A stretch of DNA of 64,000 nucleotides from Plasmodiophora brassicae (taxonomy: Eukaryota > Endomyxa > Phytomyxea > Plasmodiophorida > Plasmodiophoridae), in NCBI GenBank assembly GCA_039704465.1, contig JASFAU010000003.1, forward strand, positions 930,001-994,000, read 5' to 3'. The position numbers and the translations under genes are program-made. Positions 26,101 to 36,793 of the stretch are shown one piece after another; positions within the stretch are counted from its first letter, which is position 1, and every line of letters begins with the position of its first letter. The notes beneath the pieces were generated by a model, which saw nothing but the letters and a program-made list of their open reading frames with translations, had not been told where the DNA came from and did no database searches.

Positions 26101-26754
26101 CAAGAGGTGATATTTCAGGTCGATTTGACACACAGCGTACCAGACCAGATGTGGACAGGATCTCAGAGTCGCTGCTTGGCAAGTTTGCGACGAGAATATT
26201 GAGCAGGAGACTAGACAGTGAAATATGTTGCGAAGAGCCACGTGGAGGTGCGGTGAGGGTTGACACGGTCGAGAGAGTCAGAATGACAGCCCGGCCAGCA
26301 TCATGCGCCATAGAGGCAATCGCAGCGGTGGATGGAGCGTTCGACAATACGCTGGCACAGAACTCCAGCGCTGGTTCGCTGCTGTCGAAGTTTGTGTGAA
26401 GCGCGCCGAGAAGCTGAAGCGGTTCGCTCAGCTCAGAGCTGGCAGACGGTGCCGCCCGCGCCAGAAGGCATCGCGACAGCATCTGCGAAACCGTTCGTCG
26501 AGAGGTGTCACGTGTCGAACTCGATGCGCTAGGCGGCGACGGCGCACGTCGTGTTGAACGTGCCGTTTCCGAGACTTTACTACTCATCGCCAACGCCAGC
26601 TTCAGCAGCGTTCGCTCGTCCTCCGGGTCGACGCCGCGAGGCACCCTACACGGAGCACGTCAGCCAGCACCCCTACACGTCGACATGCATCTCCTCACAA
26701 TAGCCGGTTCAGGGCATCGAGCTGCCGCTGCGACAGGAGGCCGTCAGATGTCAT
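20103..26754 (-). CDS. UBR4: UBR4/BIG-type E3 ubiquitin ligase, short form, with in-frame TAG
   Basis: Ten exons: 26699-26754, 25736-26645, 24057-25682, 23188-24003, 22441-23133, 21818-22391, 21564-21757, 20921-21523, 20364-20873 and 20103-20306. They sum to 2062 codons with every junction in phase. Codon 1346 (22504-22506) is TAG. The UBR4 cysteine-rich block is at about residues 613-665 (QCPRCRSAV, QCRQCRNINYDHLDGFLC). The VITYRL/GLDGEATED motif surrounds the TAG. The hemi-RING E3 module lies at about 1708-1760 (LTCMVCQEGY, HFNTIHFSCH), followed by the conserved VIFWALVDS. Plant BIG and animal UBR4 are about 5000 aa; the N-terminal half, including the UBR box that reads N-degrons, is absent. 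The intron at 23134-23187 is 54 nt and in frame. Confidence 0.85.
22504..22506 (-). other. In-frame TAG inside the UBR4 coding frame
   Basis: The frame reads TYRL-TAG-GLDGEATED. Plant BIG proteins, as I recall them, have TYRLQGLDGEATE here, so a single C-to-T change of CAG to TAG would explain it. The frame continues correctly for five more exons, and the next residues are highly conserved. No GT-AG interval of intron length removes only this codon. Confidence 0.85.
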
Positions 26755-27005
26755 GGCCACCGACGACCGCCGGCGGAATCAAACGTCGCCTCGGATCGGA
26801 CTGCGCCGAATGCCATGTCGCGCATTCCATGACAGCCGGTCCGGGCTGGCACTAATCGGTACAGTACCGGTTTCTGGTCGTCCTACAGGTCGCACGATTC
26901 GCAACCCGCAGTGGCACTGGGCTAGGTCTTCCATAGAAAGCGTGTGGGTGTCGACTGGGGCTGGATCGCATTTCCAGAAGGGCCGAAGCGACATGTCAGA
27001 TATCG

Positions 27006-27494
27006 TCAGAGATTGCCGAAGCCGACGAGTCCACCGATCCTGTCGTTGCATGACGCTTTCGTCGGTAATGACTTTCGTTCGTCGCTGGTGTTTATTACGA
27101 TACTCTCCTGTAGTTGTTCTTGAGCAGACCGCACTTCGCAGCAACGATGAGCACCCTGCAGAACATGTCCACATGCATTCGGGGAAGTGGGACCGCGCCC
27201 ACATTTGGATTTACTGACATGGACGACGTCCGCCAGCACCCAGTCCAAGGTTCGCGGGCAAACGTCGTGCGTCCAGTTTACAGGTGATTGTGGCGTGTCC
27301 GAATCCCTGGGAGTACCATTCGTTCCCTCCTCACGACAATGCAGCTGGCACAATATGGTCCCGTTCAGAGTCTCCCCGTAGACCAGGCAAATGTTATCAT
27401 TTGATCGACAGCCGGTCCTGACAGGCCGGGGATGGGATACAATCAACCGATCGGGTCCGCTCCTGCTGCATTCCGCAACGAAACATGATTCCAT
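27006..27494 (-). CDS. Doubtful Cys-rich ORF between UBR4 and the RNF4-like gene
   Basis: An ATG at 27494 opens about 160 codons with 12 Cys in the first 130 residues, often in pairs (CFVAEC, CQLHC, RCC). There is no signal peptide and no recognised fold. It may be a fragment or chance. The remainder of 26755-27596 shows nothing else convincing. Confidence 0.25.
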   Translation of the reverse strand: MESCFVAECSRSGPDRLIVSHPRPVRTGCRSNDNICLVYGETLNGTILCQLHCREEGTNGTPRDSDTPQSPVNWTHDVCPRTLDWVLADVVHVSKSKCGRGPTSPNACGHVLQGAHRCCEVRSAQEQLQESIVINTSDERKSLPTKASCNDRIGGLVGFGNL

Positions 27495-27596
27495 CGCCGA
27501 ACTAGACGTCAGGATTGACACGTGTTGGCGGGTCGAGGTTCTCGACAGCAGCGGTACTGAGCATATCGGGATTTGCGATATCGATTAAATTTACAA

Positions 27597-28125
27597 TTAC
27601 AAGTAGATTCTATGGATGTCACGTAGATTGAGCTTCCGTTGGCAGGAAGGACACCGATGGTGAATGCGGACCGCTTCCCGTATGCAGGTGTGGCAGAACT
27701 GGAGCAACAGCGAGCAGTCAGAATAATGACCCATGCATCGACCGTAATGAGCTTACGACGTGGCCGCAGGTGGAACTGGAGAGTTCCTTGATTGGATCCA
27801 AACATATCGGGCACGACAGTTGTCTAAGGATTTGATCGCTGACGCCGTCAGCAAGGCCATTTACATGGTTTGCTTTCGGTTTGGTCCCGTCTTCATCTGA
27901 TTCGACGGTCAGGTCGATCGTCGCCGCCCTGACCTTCGACCTCTTCCGTCGCGACGGCCGAGACGCCGACGACGCGCTCGACGACGACGTCTGCCTACGC
28001 CTCCTCGGACTCCTCGTGTCCTCAATGATCACCACCTCGAGATCGTCGTCGTCGTCGTCGTCGTCGTCGTCATCGACGACGTACACGGGCTGGTGTTGCC
28101 TCCGTCGTGCTGGTGACGCCCGCAT
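27597..28125 (-). CDS. RNF4-like SUMO-targeted ubiquitin ligase
   Basis: Exons 27757-28125 and 27597-27698 give 156 aa. The C-terminal RING reads CPICLDPIKE, CGHVFCHTCI and CPSCQRKL, followed by HRIYL, the tail typical of RNF4. Upstream are three candidate SUMO-interacting motifs next to acidic runs: PVYVVDDD, LEVVIIEDT and IDLTVESDED, separated by Arg/Ser-rich stretches. RNF4 proteins bind poly-SUMO chains and ubiquitinate the modified protein in the nucleus, in DNA repair and protein quality control. An 11-Asp run is encoded by a GAC repeat (about 28045-28076). The start is the first ATG in frame; the GTG-only extension upstream was not used. Confidence 0.85.
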
Positions 28126-28240
28126 TTCTGACAGGACGACGGACTGGCGATCTGGACAACCGCGACTCCCGCACCAACCACTCACAAAACGCGCCCCTGG
28201 CCGTTTTGCGGGAGGGACGTATTCGTAGGATAACCCCACT

Positions 28241-28288
28241 GCGACCGTATTCTGCTGGGAGCGACCGTATACTGCTGGGAGCGACCGT
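28241..28288. repeat. 20-bp tandem repeat, 2.4 copies
   Basis: The unit GCGACCGTATTCTGCTGGGA occurs at 28241-28260, again at 28261-28280 with one change, then partially to 28288. It lies 5' of the RNF4-like gene in the 303-nt gap before the LRR gene's stop. Confidence 0.8.
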
Positions 28289-28428
28289 GCCAGCTGATAT
28301 TTGCGTGTGTTCGGGTTATCGTTGGCAGACGCCTGTATCTTGAAGGTCGGGCATTTGCACGCGCGCACTCGCAGGCATATAGTTCATAGAGGCATAGGGC
28401 CGTGTACGTAAATGATGACTATGCTCGA

Positions 28429-30945
28429 CTAGGTACTGTTGTTGCCCTTGCTCGACATTAGCATACGACGAGTGCGTCGTTCCGTAGGCCGCTGCATCAG
28501 TCCCACTTGCCTGTCAGATTCACAAAGACCTCGTACTTGATAGCGACGGCACGTACCTAGGAACGCGATACGAGTCATTCCAGTTCCTGCACACAGGGTT
28601 ACCAGTGAGGTCCCTTGAAAGCATATTCAACGATACGAAAAGCAATCTGAGGGCATCCAACGATACATACAATACGCGCAAAGATAGCAATCCCTTGAAA
28701 GCATCCGTTTCGATCGCCGAAATATCATTGTGCCCGAGCAACCTGTACAGCAGTTAGATAAGGGTGCCCCAGTGGAGTGTAAATACAGCCATTATTCATA
28801 CAGAGTCTTCAGCGACGGCAATCCAATGAAGTCGCCAGTAGCAATGGTCGTCATTAAATTGTGGGCCAATTGCCTATATACAAGTCAGACACCCGTACCG
28901 AGTACTGGCAAGTCGTCACAAGGGCACACACAGGACGGCCAGAGCCGGCATTCCAGCGAAGGCGCCCCTCGTGATCCGCGTGATCCGATTGCACTCCAGA
29001 TCCCTGCATCATTCGTTCAAGCAATTACACAGTTCGGCAGGCATGACAATGACGCATACAGCGTCTGCATCGCCGGCAACCGACCGAAGACTCCCATCGC
29101 GATCGTCGTGATCTGGTTGCCGCCCAGATCCCTTTGCATTAATCAGCTAGTGTTTTTACTTGCACACAGGCTCAAATGGCTCATACAGATAACGAAGAAA
29201 TGGCAATCCCGCAAAGACACCCAGTCGAAAGGATGACATCAGGTTGTCTTCCAAATATCTGCACAGCGCCCATTTAGGTCGGTTGCTTCGAATAGCATCA
29301 CACTGATACATACAGGACTTCCAGAGACAGCAATCCGGCGAAAGCGCCCGTCGAGATCATCGAAATCGAATTGTCAGTCAAACGCCTAACTACCAGTTAG
29401 ATACGCCCGGCCCATCGGTAGCTAGACTGTCTCGGTTTAACGGACAGGATCCTCAGCGTCGCCAACGTCGCGAAGGCACCCATCTCGACCGTCGAGATCT
29501 GATTGCCCTCCAAATCTCTGTACACCAATAACGATTCGATATCCTTGGAGGAAGCCAAACACATACAGAAATTCCAATGATGACAGATCGTCCAGGGCAA
29601 GCGCCTCGATCGTCACGATCTCATTTACGGCCAAAGACCTGCACATCGATCAGAAGAACCGTGCGCTTTACGGAAAGACACAGCGGACGCACAGGTCCTT
29701 CAGCGACGGCAGGCCGGTCAGAGCTCCCCTCGAGACAGTCGAGATCTGATTGCTGGCCAAGTCCCTGTACGCAGTTACATGTGTGCTATCCTTTGATCAG
29801 GCGGGCACGAGTGACGCATACAGTGTGTGCAACGACGACAATCCAGCGAAGGCGCCGTCCGTGATAGCCGAGATTCGGTTGTGTGATAAATCCCTGTGCA
29901 CCAGTCAGGACGGTCACTGGCCGGCAGGCGTAAGTACATACACCGCCTGCAACGAGAGAAATCTGTCGAAAACGCGTTCGCCTACGATTGCTCCGATGTT
30001 GTTGACGCCGACATCCCTGAGGGCGCCCATGAGTCAAAACGATTGCTCGCACTCAAACATCGGGTAACGGGTTGGCATTGTACACATGTTCCACAGTTGC
30101 GCATGTCAGGTTGGAAAACCAGTCTTTCTGCAGGAAGCCCCATATACCCTTCTCGCGGCAGAAGAGGGTCTTGCCATCCAGAATGGGTGGGCAGCTTCGT
30201 CGAAAGTACATCACGGCTATTCGAGAGGTACACTTCTCGATGAAATTATCTGGCAGATCGCAAACGCCCAACCTGCATCCATACTGTTATCATAGTAGGC
30301 CTGGGAACGTAAGCGAATACGTATGCACACGTGATAGCATAGTCTGCTAAACGCTGCGCGACAATCGAGGCCGAATACTGGCCGTTCGGAATTGCGATTT
30401 GCCCTTCAAGTGCCATACAGACGCGGTCGAGAACGTGGTCACCATTGACGAACAGAATGGCTGGTGCCATTTGCAGCAGAACCTTATGGTTCACATGAGG
30501 TGGAGTTCGGTCGCTTGACAGTAGTTCAATCAGCTGCGCTAGCATCAGTTGGACATACGACATGACAATTCTGGCACATTGCACCGATTCCATCAACGCA
30601 GCATCGACAGGGACCCGAATGATGATATTATCCTCCTCTGGGTCTGACAAATCGATCATCCCGCGTAGCAATTCGTATCGTCGCGCGACATCAAAGCGGA
30701 TGGCACGCGTGTCGCCATTTGTCGCCTCCAGGTAAACGGTACGTGTGCTTAACGCATTTCTGGGTACCGATCAAATGTCGCAATCTACTGACAAGCAGGC
30801 GCAATGAAACGTACGGCTCCCGCGGCCGCGACGTCATGACCTCAAAGGTGCGCTTCCCAAGAATCGCTGTGCTGTTCGGAGACGAGCAAATCACCACCAA
30901 CAACATCGCCACGGTCAGATGCGGTAGGGCCATCTTTGGGAACAT
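28429..30945 (-). CDS. Signal peptide / BTB-like / leucine-rich-repeat protein
   Basis: Sixteen exons join in one frame to 560 aa: 30815-30945, 30331-30759, 30084-30272, then eleven repeat exons between 30016 and 28671, then 28557-28613 and 28429-28510. The start at 30945 gives a hydrophobic leader (LTVAMLLVVICSS). Residues 45-185 resemble a SKP1/BTB-POZ fold (VYLEATNGDTRAIRFDVAR, IIIRVPVDAALM). A Cys-containing region precedes the repeats. Each LRR follows the pattern DLxxNxIxxIxxGAFxGLxxLxxL, ending in an LRR C-cap (DLTGNPVC). No kinase or membrane span follows. A BTB-like domain behind a signal peptide is odd, and the BTB call is the weaker part. LRR proteins bind other proteins; the ligand is unknown. 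Confidence 0.78.
28671..30016 (-). repeat. Array of 72-nt LRR exons, one repeat per exon
   Basis: LRR exons, 5' to 3' of the gene: 29942-30016 (75 nt), then ten of exactly 72 nt at 29822-29893, 29693-29764, 29567-29638, 29446-29517, 29314-29385, 29187-29258, 29060-29131, 28932-29003, 28802-28873 and 28671-28742. All junctions split the codon after two bases, so repeats can be added or lost without a frameshift. Introns are 48-60 nt, giving a period near 127 nt. Confidence 0.9.
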
Positions 30946-31399
30946 CGGTCCAGCGGAACCTGCAGCAGCAGCCACTGATCGCGCGGCGCACGTCCAAGCT
31001 CGATTTTCAGACTGCTCAGCTCCATCAGGTGGATGCCGCCGTTTCTCTTAAAATAGACCGACTGTTCGGTTTATGGCCGTTGGCCACACTGAACATCGGC
31101 CATTATGCCCATTGGTCTACCTTCACCATGTAGGCAACCGAATGGCGTGGCTGTGACATGCCCATACTCTGGTTTTGCAATTTTCTTATTCGATTGTATG
31201 TATGAGACATCTCGTTCTTGCACTCGGTAAGCAATGACCTGCGCGCACGTTGATTAGGCACCACTCCACTGAGGCGTTCCTCGTTGTCTCGGACCTGCAT
31301 GCGTCTCGCAGTGAAACAGCGAGCACACTTAGATTTGCTATTGTCTTCGCCGTGATTTCTCTTGCAAATTCCTGAGCAATTCAACGCTCGCACCATTTG

Positions 31400-31731
31400 G
31401 CCAAACGTTGATAGGAAGTGGCAAAACGGCGCGTGCGACGACGAGCAGCGTTTAGATTAGCGATAGCGAGCCCCATTGGGATAACTTTTGTGATGGGCAG
31501 CTCGGTAAAGAGCGCGTTGCGGCTGACAAGATCCGGTTGCGAACAAGATATCGAGCCGATGACAATCCAGAGCCGCTGCCAAGCGTGATCATCATTGCAT
31601 GGTTGTCTCCCCAATCCGGACTTCCTAGCGCACTCGCAATGCAACCCAACGGTACGAACAGTTCCGTCAGCAGCGACAGCTCGGTAAAGAATTCCGACGG
31701 GATCGTCGAGACCCTATTGCCTCCCAAATTC
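31400..31731 (-). pseudogene. Relic of a second LRR gene
   Basis: 31660-31731 is another exact 72-nt LRR exon with GT-AG borders (NLGGNRVSTIPSEFF). Next on this strand, 31440-31545 resembles an LRR unit (YLVRNRILSA, then LFTELPITKVI) broken by a one-base frameshift and lacking an acceptor. No full gene can be built. The rest of 30946-32183 holds the inverted repeat listed separately. Confidence 0.6.
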
Positions 31732-31860
31732 CTGCGTCCTGGCAGTTTATATCGCTGATAAGTGATAATCTTCCGCGGTACCTCGACGCTGACATGCCAA
31801 GTACTGCGGCACAGCGTCGGTTTGACATGCTGATGAAGACCTTCCGTCAGAAAGAGATGG

Positions 31861-32087
31861 TGTCGCTTCGAACGTCTGTCCGGCACTGACGAAGAATTCG
31901 AAGAGCGGGAACGGTATCTGACCGAGCTCAAACAGATGCTATGCCTCACCTGGTTGTTTGCTATATGCCCTCTGTTTCAGCTCGGCGGTTTCGCGCTTTT
32001 CACACAGGCGCCTCGCTGCAGCTTGGTCAGATACCGTTCCCGCTCTTCGAACTCTTCGTCTGGTCCGGACAGACGTTCGAAGCGACA
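31861..32087. repeat. 67-bp inverted duplication
   Basis: 31861-31927 and the reverse complement of 32021-32087 match at 62 of 67 positions. Both read RFERLSG.DEEFEERERYLT in one frame, so a coding fragment (probable coiled coil) was duplicated head to head. The spacer is 93 nt. Confidence 0.85.
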
Positions 32088-32183
32088 TAAGTGTCCTCAT
32101 GGTGAAAAATCAAATTCCCCGGAATCTTCCTAATAAACACATGTCCAACAAACACAGTTTCAAATGTACAGAATGGTCCAGTC

Positions 32184-34945
32184 TCAAAGTTGTATTCCAC
32201 TGAAGAACGCCAGCATGGCCTGGGCGGAATGAAGCATCTCTTCCGCGTGACGCCATGCAGAGCACGTACGGTCGTGCAGGACGCTGATTCGAGAAGCGAA
32301 TGCCGCGCTGGACAGCAAGCCTTGATGAACAGACAGGAAGCGACCCAGGAACGCTTGTACGAGTTCGAAGCTGGAACGCTTCTCAACCGCGTGGATCAGA
32401 TACTCAACGGTGCCCAGCAATTCGTCCCCCTCGCTGTTAACGTCGAGTCCAATGCTTCGAACAATCAGGTCAAGCGCAGACGCCGACTGCACCGACGCGA
32501 GCAACGCGGTCACTTCCTCGTACCGTCCCGACTGGACCAGAGCCTTGAAACTCGACGACAGCTCGTCAGCGGCATCCGACCGCATGCGCTTCGATTTACC
32601 ATCCTGCGCGTCATCGACATTCTTCCTCATTTCGGCAAGTGCCAAAGAGGGCGTTAGCCCAGACACGGTCGGCAGGAAGAACGGAGCCGTCGGTGGAGCC
32701 TGAACAGGTTGCGTCGGCCGGTTGCGTTTCTTGATTTCATCGAGAACGCCAAGGTTCCGCCAGGCAGATTCCGGTACAGACGACAACGTCAGCATGTTGG
32801 CGACGGGACCTCGCGCAGGGAGGAGTTGCTCAAACGCGACGATGTTATCGGCATCGTCGTGTGGACCATCAACGTCGACATCGTCGGCATCGGCCGTCTC
32901 CATCATATCGCGGGAGTTCGTCGATATCGCCATGGACCGTGGGCTCGAGCATCGCTTCATGAAGACAGTCGAGAAATGCGCATTGTTGGCCCAGACGAAG
33001 ACAGCAGGGCTGCCGGCGTGGGTCGTGCAGACGAAGTCACCCGCGGGTGACACCGACAGGCTCGTCACCTGTTTCGTGAATTGCATCCAGTCGAAGCATG
33101 CCCCGGTGGGCATATCCCACGCCCGAACACTGCCACCTGTGCACGCCGACACGACAATGCCGGCGTCAGCGCTGAACGCCACATCGGTCAGACTTCGTGT
33201 GTGGCCTGAAAACCGTCGAACGATCTTGCGCGTGGCCAGGTCGATCACGCGAATCGTCATATCGTCGCACGCAACGGCGATCAACCCGCTCGCATGATGA
33301 ATTCGCAGGAGCGCGATGGGGCTGCCCATCGGCAGTGTTTCGATAACGGACAGGCGACGGAAATCGCAGATGCGAACGCTGCCACCCAAATCGGTCACGA
33401 CGACGTTCGTGTTCATCGCGTCGCATGCAACACCGGTGATGCCCTGTGACACGGCCGGATACGACCCCCTGAACATGCCCGATTGCATGTTGAACTTGTG
33501 GACGGCACCGCCAGCGGTCCCGACGAACCCAAAGTTGCCACAGGCGGAGATGCAGACACAGGTGGCGATATCGTTGTTCGGGCACGTGAACGATTTCTTG
33601 CCTCGAGCCATACGGGCGTACGACCACGTGTACACGGTGGCGTGGTCCTCATGACAGGTGAGCACATTGTCCCATTGCTTCTCCTTGGCGTCGCTGCATG
33701 CAACGGCAGTGATTGGAGGCAACTTGGTACCGCCATCAGACAAACGGCAGTTACGCTCGTCACGAATCAGTGAGATTGTTCGAAGGTCGGTGCCCGCATA
33801 GGAAAGAAGTTGGCTGCGGTCATGGAACAGTACGCGAGACGGCGGCGACGTATGACCAGAACGGGATTTCAGCAGGCGGATACCGTCGCCGTCAAATACC
33901 CACATGGACAAGCGGTTGTCGCTACCGGACGTGAGGAGAACGGGCTCCCCTGGGAACGTGGCACACGAGACAACGCGTCCGTTGTGCGCAGAGGCATGCC
34001 GAGACAGCATTTGGCGATGGGCGAGATCCCAGACGATGAGGGATCCATCGGCTCCTCCCGATACCATCGTTGCCACACCGTCGGTTCGAAAGGCAACAGC
34101 GGTGACGGGCACGCCCGTGCCATGTGTTAAGGTGGCAACATGAGTGTCGGTCAGGATGTTGTGGATAACGATGTCGCCATTCGCCAGAGCGAACGCGATA
34201 ACATCGACGATGGGCGATTGCGCCATGCGCAGGATAGCAGATGGGAACGGCTCCCGAATCCGATAGACTAGTCGACCGGAATGGATGTTGTAGATTTGGG
34301 CCGCACCCGACGTGAACCCGATGACAACCTTGTTCAGGTAGGTTTCCGGGTGACAGATGCAGGACGGTGAATCGTCATGTGGGAGGTCGATTACGCGGAT
34401 CGGATGCGGGGCATGGTCGGACTTCGCGTCGACGGCCGAAACGACATCAGCGATGTCCCAGACGCACAGTTTCCGGTCGGAACCCATGGATAGTAGTGAC
34501 GACCCTGTTCGAGCAACGATCAACCCAGAGAAAACAATGCACAGGAACTGACGGACCTATTGAGTAAAGATGGGTGACATCCGCAGTATGGCAGGACAGG
34601 GTAGCAATGATATCGCTTCGCCTATGGATGGTTACATCGGGGCCGTTCGCGGTGAACGTAAGATCGCCACGCGGGCCGGAACTAATCGACGAAATGCGAT
34701 GGGGAACGGAGCGCCCAACATTCACGAGTCGGAGTCGGTCACACTGTTGGCCGAGATTCCAATAAGATCGACGCGGACAGAAACCTCACATAGATCCAAC
34801 CGACATTGTAGACATGGAAGAACTTGTCGAGCGCAACCGTCACGAAATGCTCCGTGCCGAGTTTTGTCACATGGAATGGCACAGACCCGGACACCAGCCC
34901 GACTGCCCGGTAAGGGCTCAGCAGCCTGGAACCTTGGCTGGACAT
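32184..34945 (-). CDS. UTP21: UTP21 / WDR36, small-subunit processome WD40 protein
   Basis: Exons 34805-34945, 34557-34743 and 32184-34504 give 882 aa, close to yeast Utp21 and human WDR36 (about 950). The start matches the family (YRAVGLVSGSVPF, DKFFHVYN). WD40 blades run to about residue 600 (SDRKLCVWDIADV, SGGADGSLIVWDL, GGSVRAWDMPTGACFDW), forming two propellers. The Utp21 C-terminal helical domain follows (about 640-880), starting after APFFLPTVSG. The protein belongs to the UTP-B complex, which binds the 5' ETS of pre-18S rRNA in the nucleolus. Two introns near the 5' end are 61 and 52 nt. Confidence 0.9.
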
Positions 34946-34973
34946 CTGCAGCGTCAACGCGTCTCCCGCAAGT

Positions 34974-34994
34974 CCGTGGCGGAGTCCGCCACGG
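34974..34994. promoter_or_regulatory. 9-bp inverted repeat upstream of UTP21
   Basis: CCGTGGCGG and CCGCCACGG are separated by AGT, 29 nt upstream of the UTP21 start. This could be a dimeric factor site or a 5' UTR hairpin. Confidence 0.35.
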
Positions 34995-35210
34995 AATCAG
35001 AGCGGAGTCTCACCAAAATAAGGTCAACTGAAATCGCGAGGGTGCAGAGCCGGCGCCTCTGCGGTTTGAGGGCGAACGCTGCTGATGTGGGTGCGCCCCG
35101 TCATCCGGTTCCCGTGTGGGTCTGTTTAAACATTTTCCTTGGTTGCTTTCGATACAGTAGTGTTCACGGCAGACCCGTCTGCCCGCATATCAACCGGCAA
35201 ACTCGCAACC

Positions 35211-35339
35211 ATGTCGACATTGGAACCTCCGTCAGATTCGACAAAACAGAGCCTATTGCCAGAGGAGATTCGCAAACAGGCGTTAAAACGGTACCCGGAC
35301 GTGTTCGTCGAGAAGCAGTATCTGATGTTTGGTCTGTAG
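35211..35339 (+). CDS. Short hypothetical ORF or first exon
   Basis: An ATG at 35211 opens 42 codons (PEEIRKQALKRYPDVFVEKQ looks coding and helical). A GT at 35334 and an AG 33 nt later would extend it to 35555, but that intron would be very short. It may instead be a 5' exon of the polyQ gene, though I could not join it in frame. Confidence 0.3.
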   Translation: MSTLEPPSDSTKQSLLPEEIRKQALKRYPDVFVEKQYLMFGL

Positions 35340-35598
35340 TGCGACATGATGTGCGCAGACCAAGGGGTCATGGTATATGAGTTTATGACCCCAATCCGTC
35401 CGACCGGGCAAAATAGTTCTGGCAGATGCGCGCAGTTTGGCACCAATGCCGTGTCCCACGGACTCGGCGCGATGATTTTCTGCGAGACGGCGTCAATCCA
35501 TTGTCGCGGGTCGTCCGGTCTCCGTGGCGCCCGTGAGGTGTTAAATCGTGGCTAACCGCGCATCGCCATCGGGACTGCCATTGCCAGCAGGCAACGCG

Positions 35599-36761
35599 AT
35601 GGCCAGTACAGCGACAGCAGCGGCCACGGCAACCAGCCCGGCTCCGCCGGCCGCCAATCCGGTCCCGGTTAGTAACGGGCCCGGATCTGAAACCAGCAGC
35701 GATGACGAATACGAGTTGGTGGGCGCCGACACGGTGACTCCCGCCGTGCGTTCGAACGCGGCACCGGCGACATCGAACGCGCCGTCCGGTGGGCAGCAGC
35801 GGGGTGTTGAAAGCGAAGATATCGAGGCCTTGATGGCGCTTGCTGAGTTTGCGTCTGCACCGGCGGTGGCCGACGCAACAAAAAAGCGTCCTCGAATCGC
35901 TGAACAGGGCAGCACTGGATCTGTCGACAAGAAGAAACCAAAGAGCACAGCGAGTGCAGCAGCGAAATCGGTCGCTGTTGGGCAGGCCGCCGCCTACACT
36001 GAGCAGCAGGCACAACAGTGGAGACATCAGCAAGCCCAACAACAATTCCAGCAGCAGCAACAACAACAAGCCCAGCAGCAGCAATTACCGCCTCCACAGC
36101 AGCACCAACAGCAACAGGTAATGGTACTTTGTTACCGTTGGTTCAGATGACAACGTTCTGATGTTACTTCAAATGGACAGGCTCGAAAGGCGGGCGCTGC
36201 TCAGCCCAGCGTTACTGCTGCGACCGGGGCCACAGGGTCACGTGCCTATGCGTCTGTGATGCCAGCTCATAACAGATGCAGTCGTCATGTTGCGATTGCA
36301 TATTACATATACTACCAGCAACGAGCCGCGCTGATGAAACAACAGGGAGCACGCGCCACTCAAGTTATTATGGACCCGACGCTTGAAGCCCGGCGTCTCA
36401 AGGAGAAGAGCGAGTGGCTGAAACGGACTCAGCAGCAGCAAATCGCTGCTGATCAGGGCATTCCACCTGGGGCCCAGTACATCATGGGATATGGACAGGG
36501 TCCGTATGGCGCTCCAACGCAATTCGCCCAACAGCAACAGGTAAGGTCCCGTTTGTCGTTACGAGCCTCCAATGCTGATGCTGACGTTGCATAGGCCTTC
36601 CAAATGTCGATGATGCAGCAGCCACAGCAGTACATGCATGCCTACGCGTCACCCTACTACGCTGCCGGAGCGATTCCCGCGCAACCGAACCAGCAACTCA
36701 CCAACCAATACCTTGCCTACGCCGCTCAGCATCAACAACAGCAAATGATGCAGCACCACAT

Positions 36762-36793
<32 letters not shown>

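Noticed and set aside
28671..30016. CRISPR-like regular repeat spacing
   Set aside because: The period comes from 72-nt LRR exons and introns; repeats are divergent and coding, and the DNA is eukaryotic.
35340..35555. ORF reading through the gap before the polyQ gene as a second exon
   Set aside because: It needs a 33-nt intron and gives no recognisable sequence; left as uncertain with the 35211 ORF.
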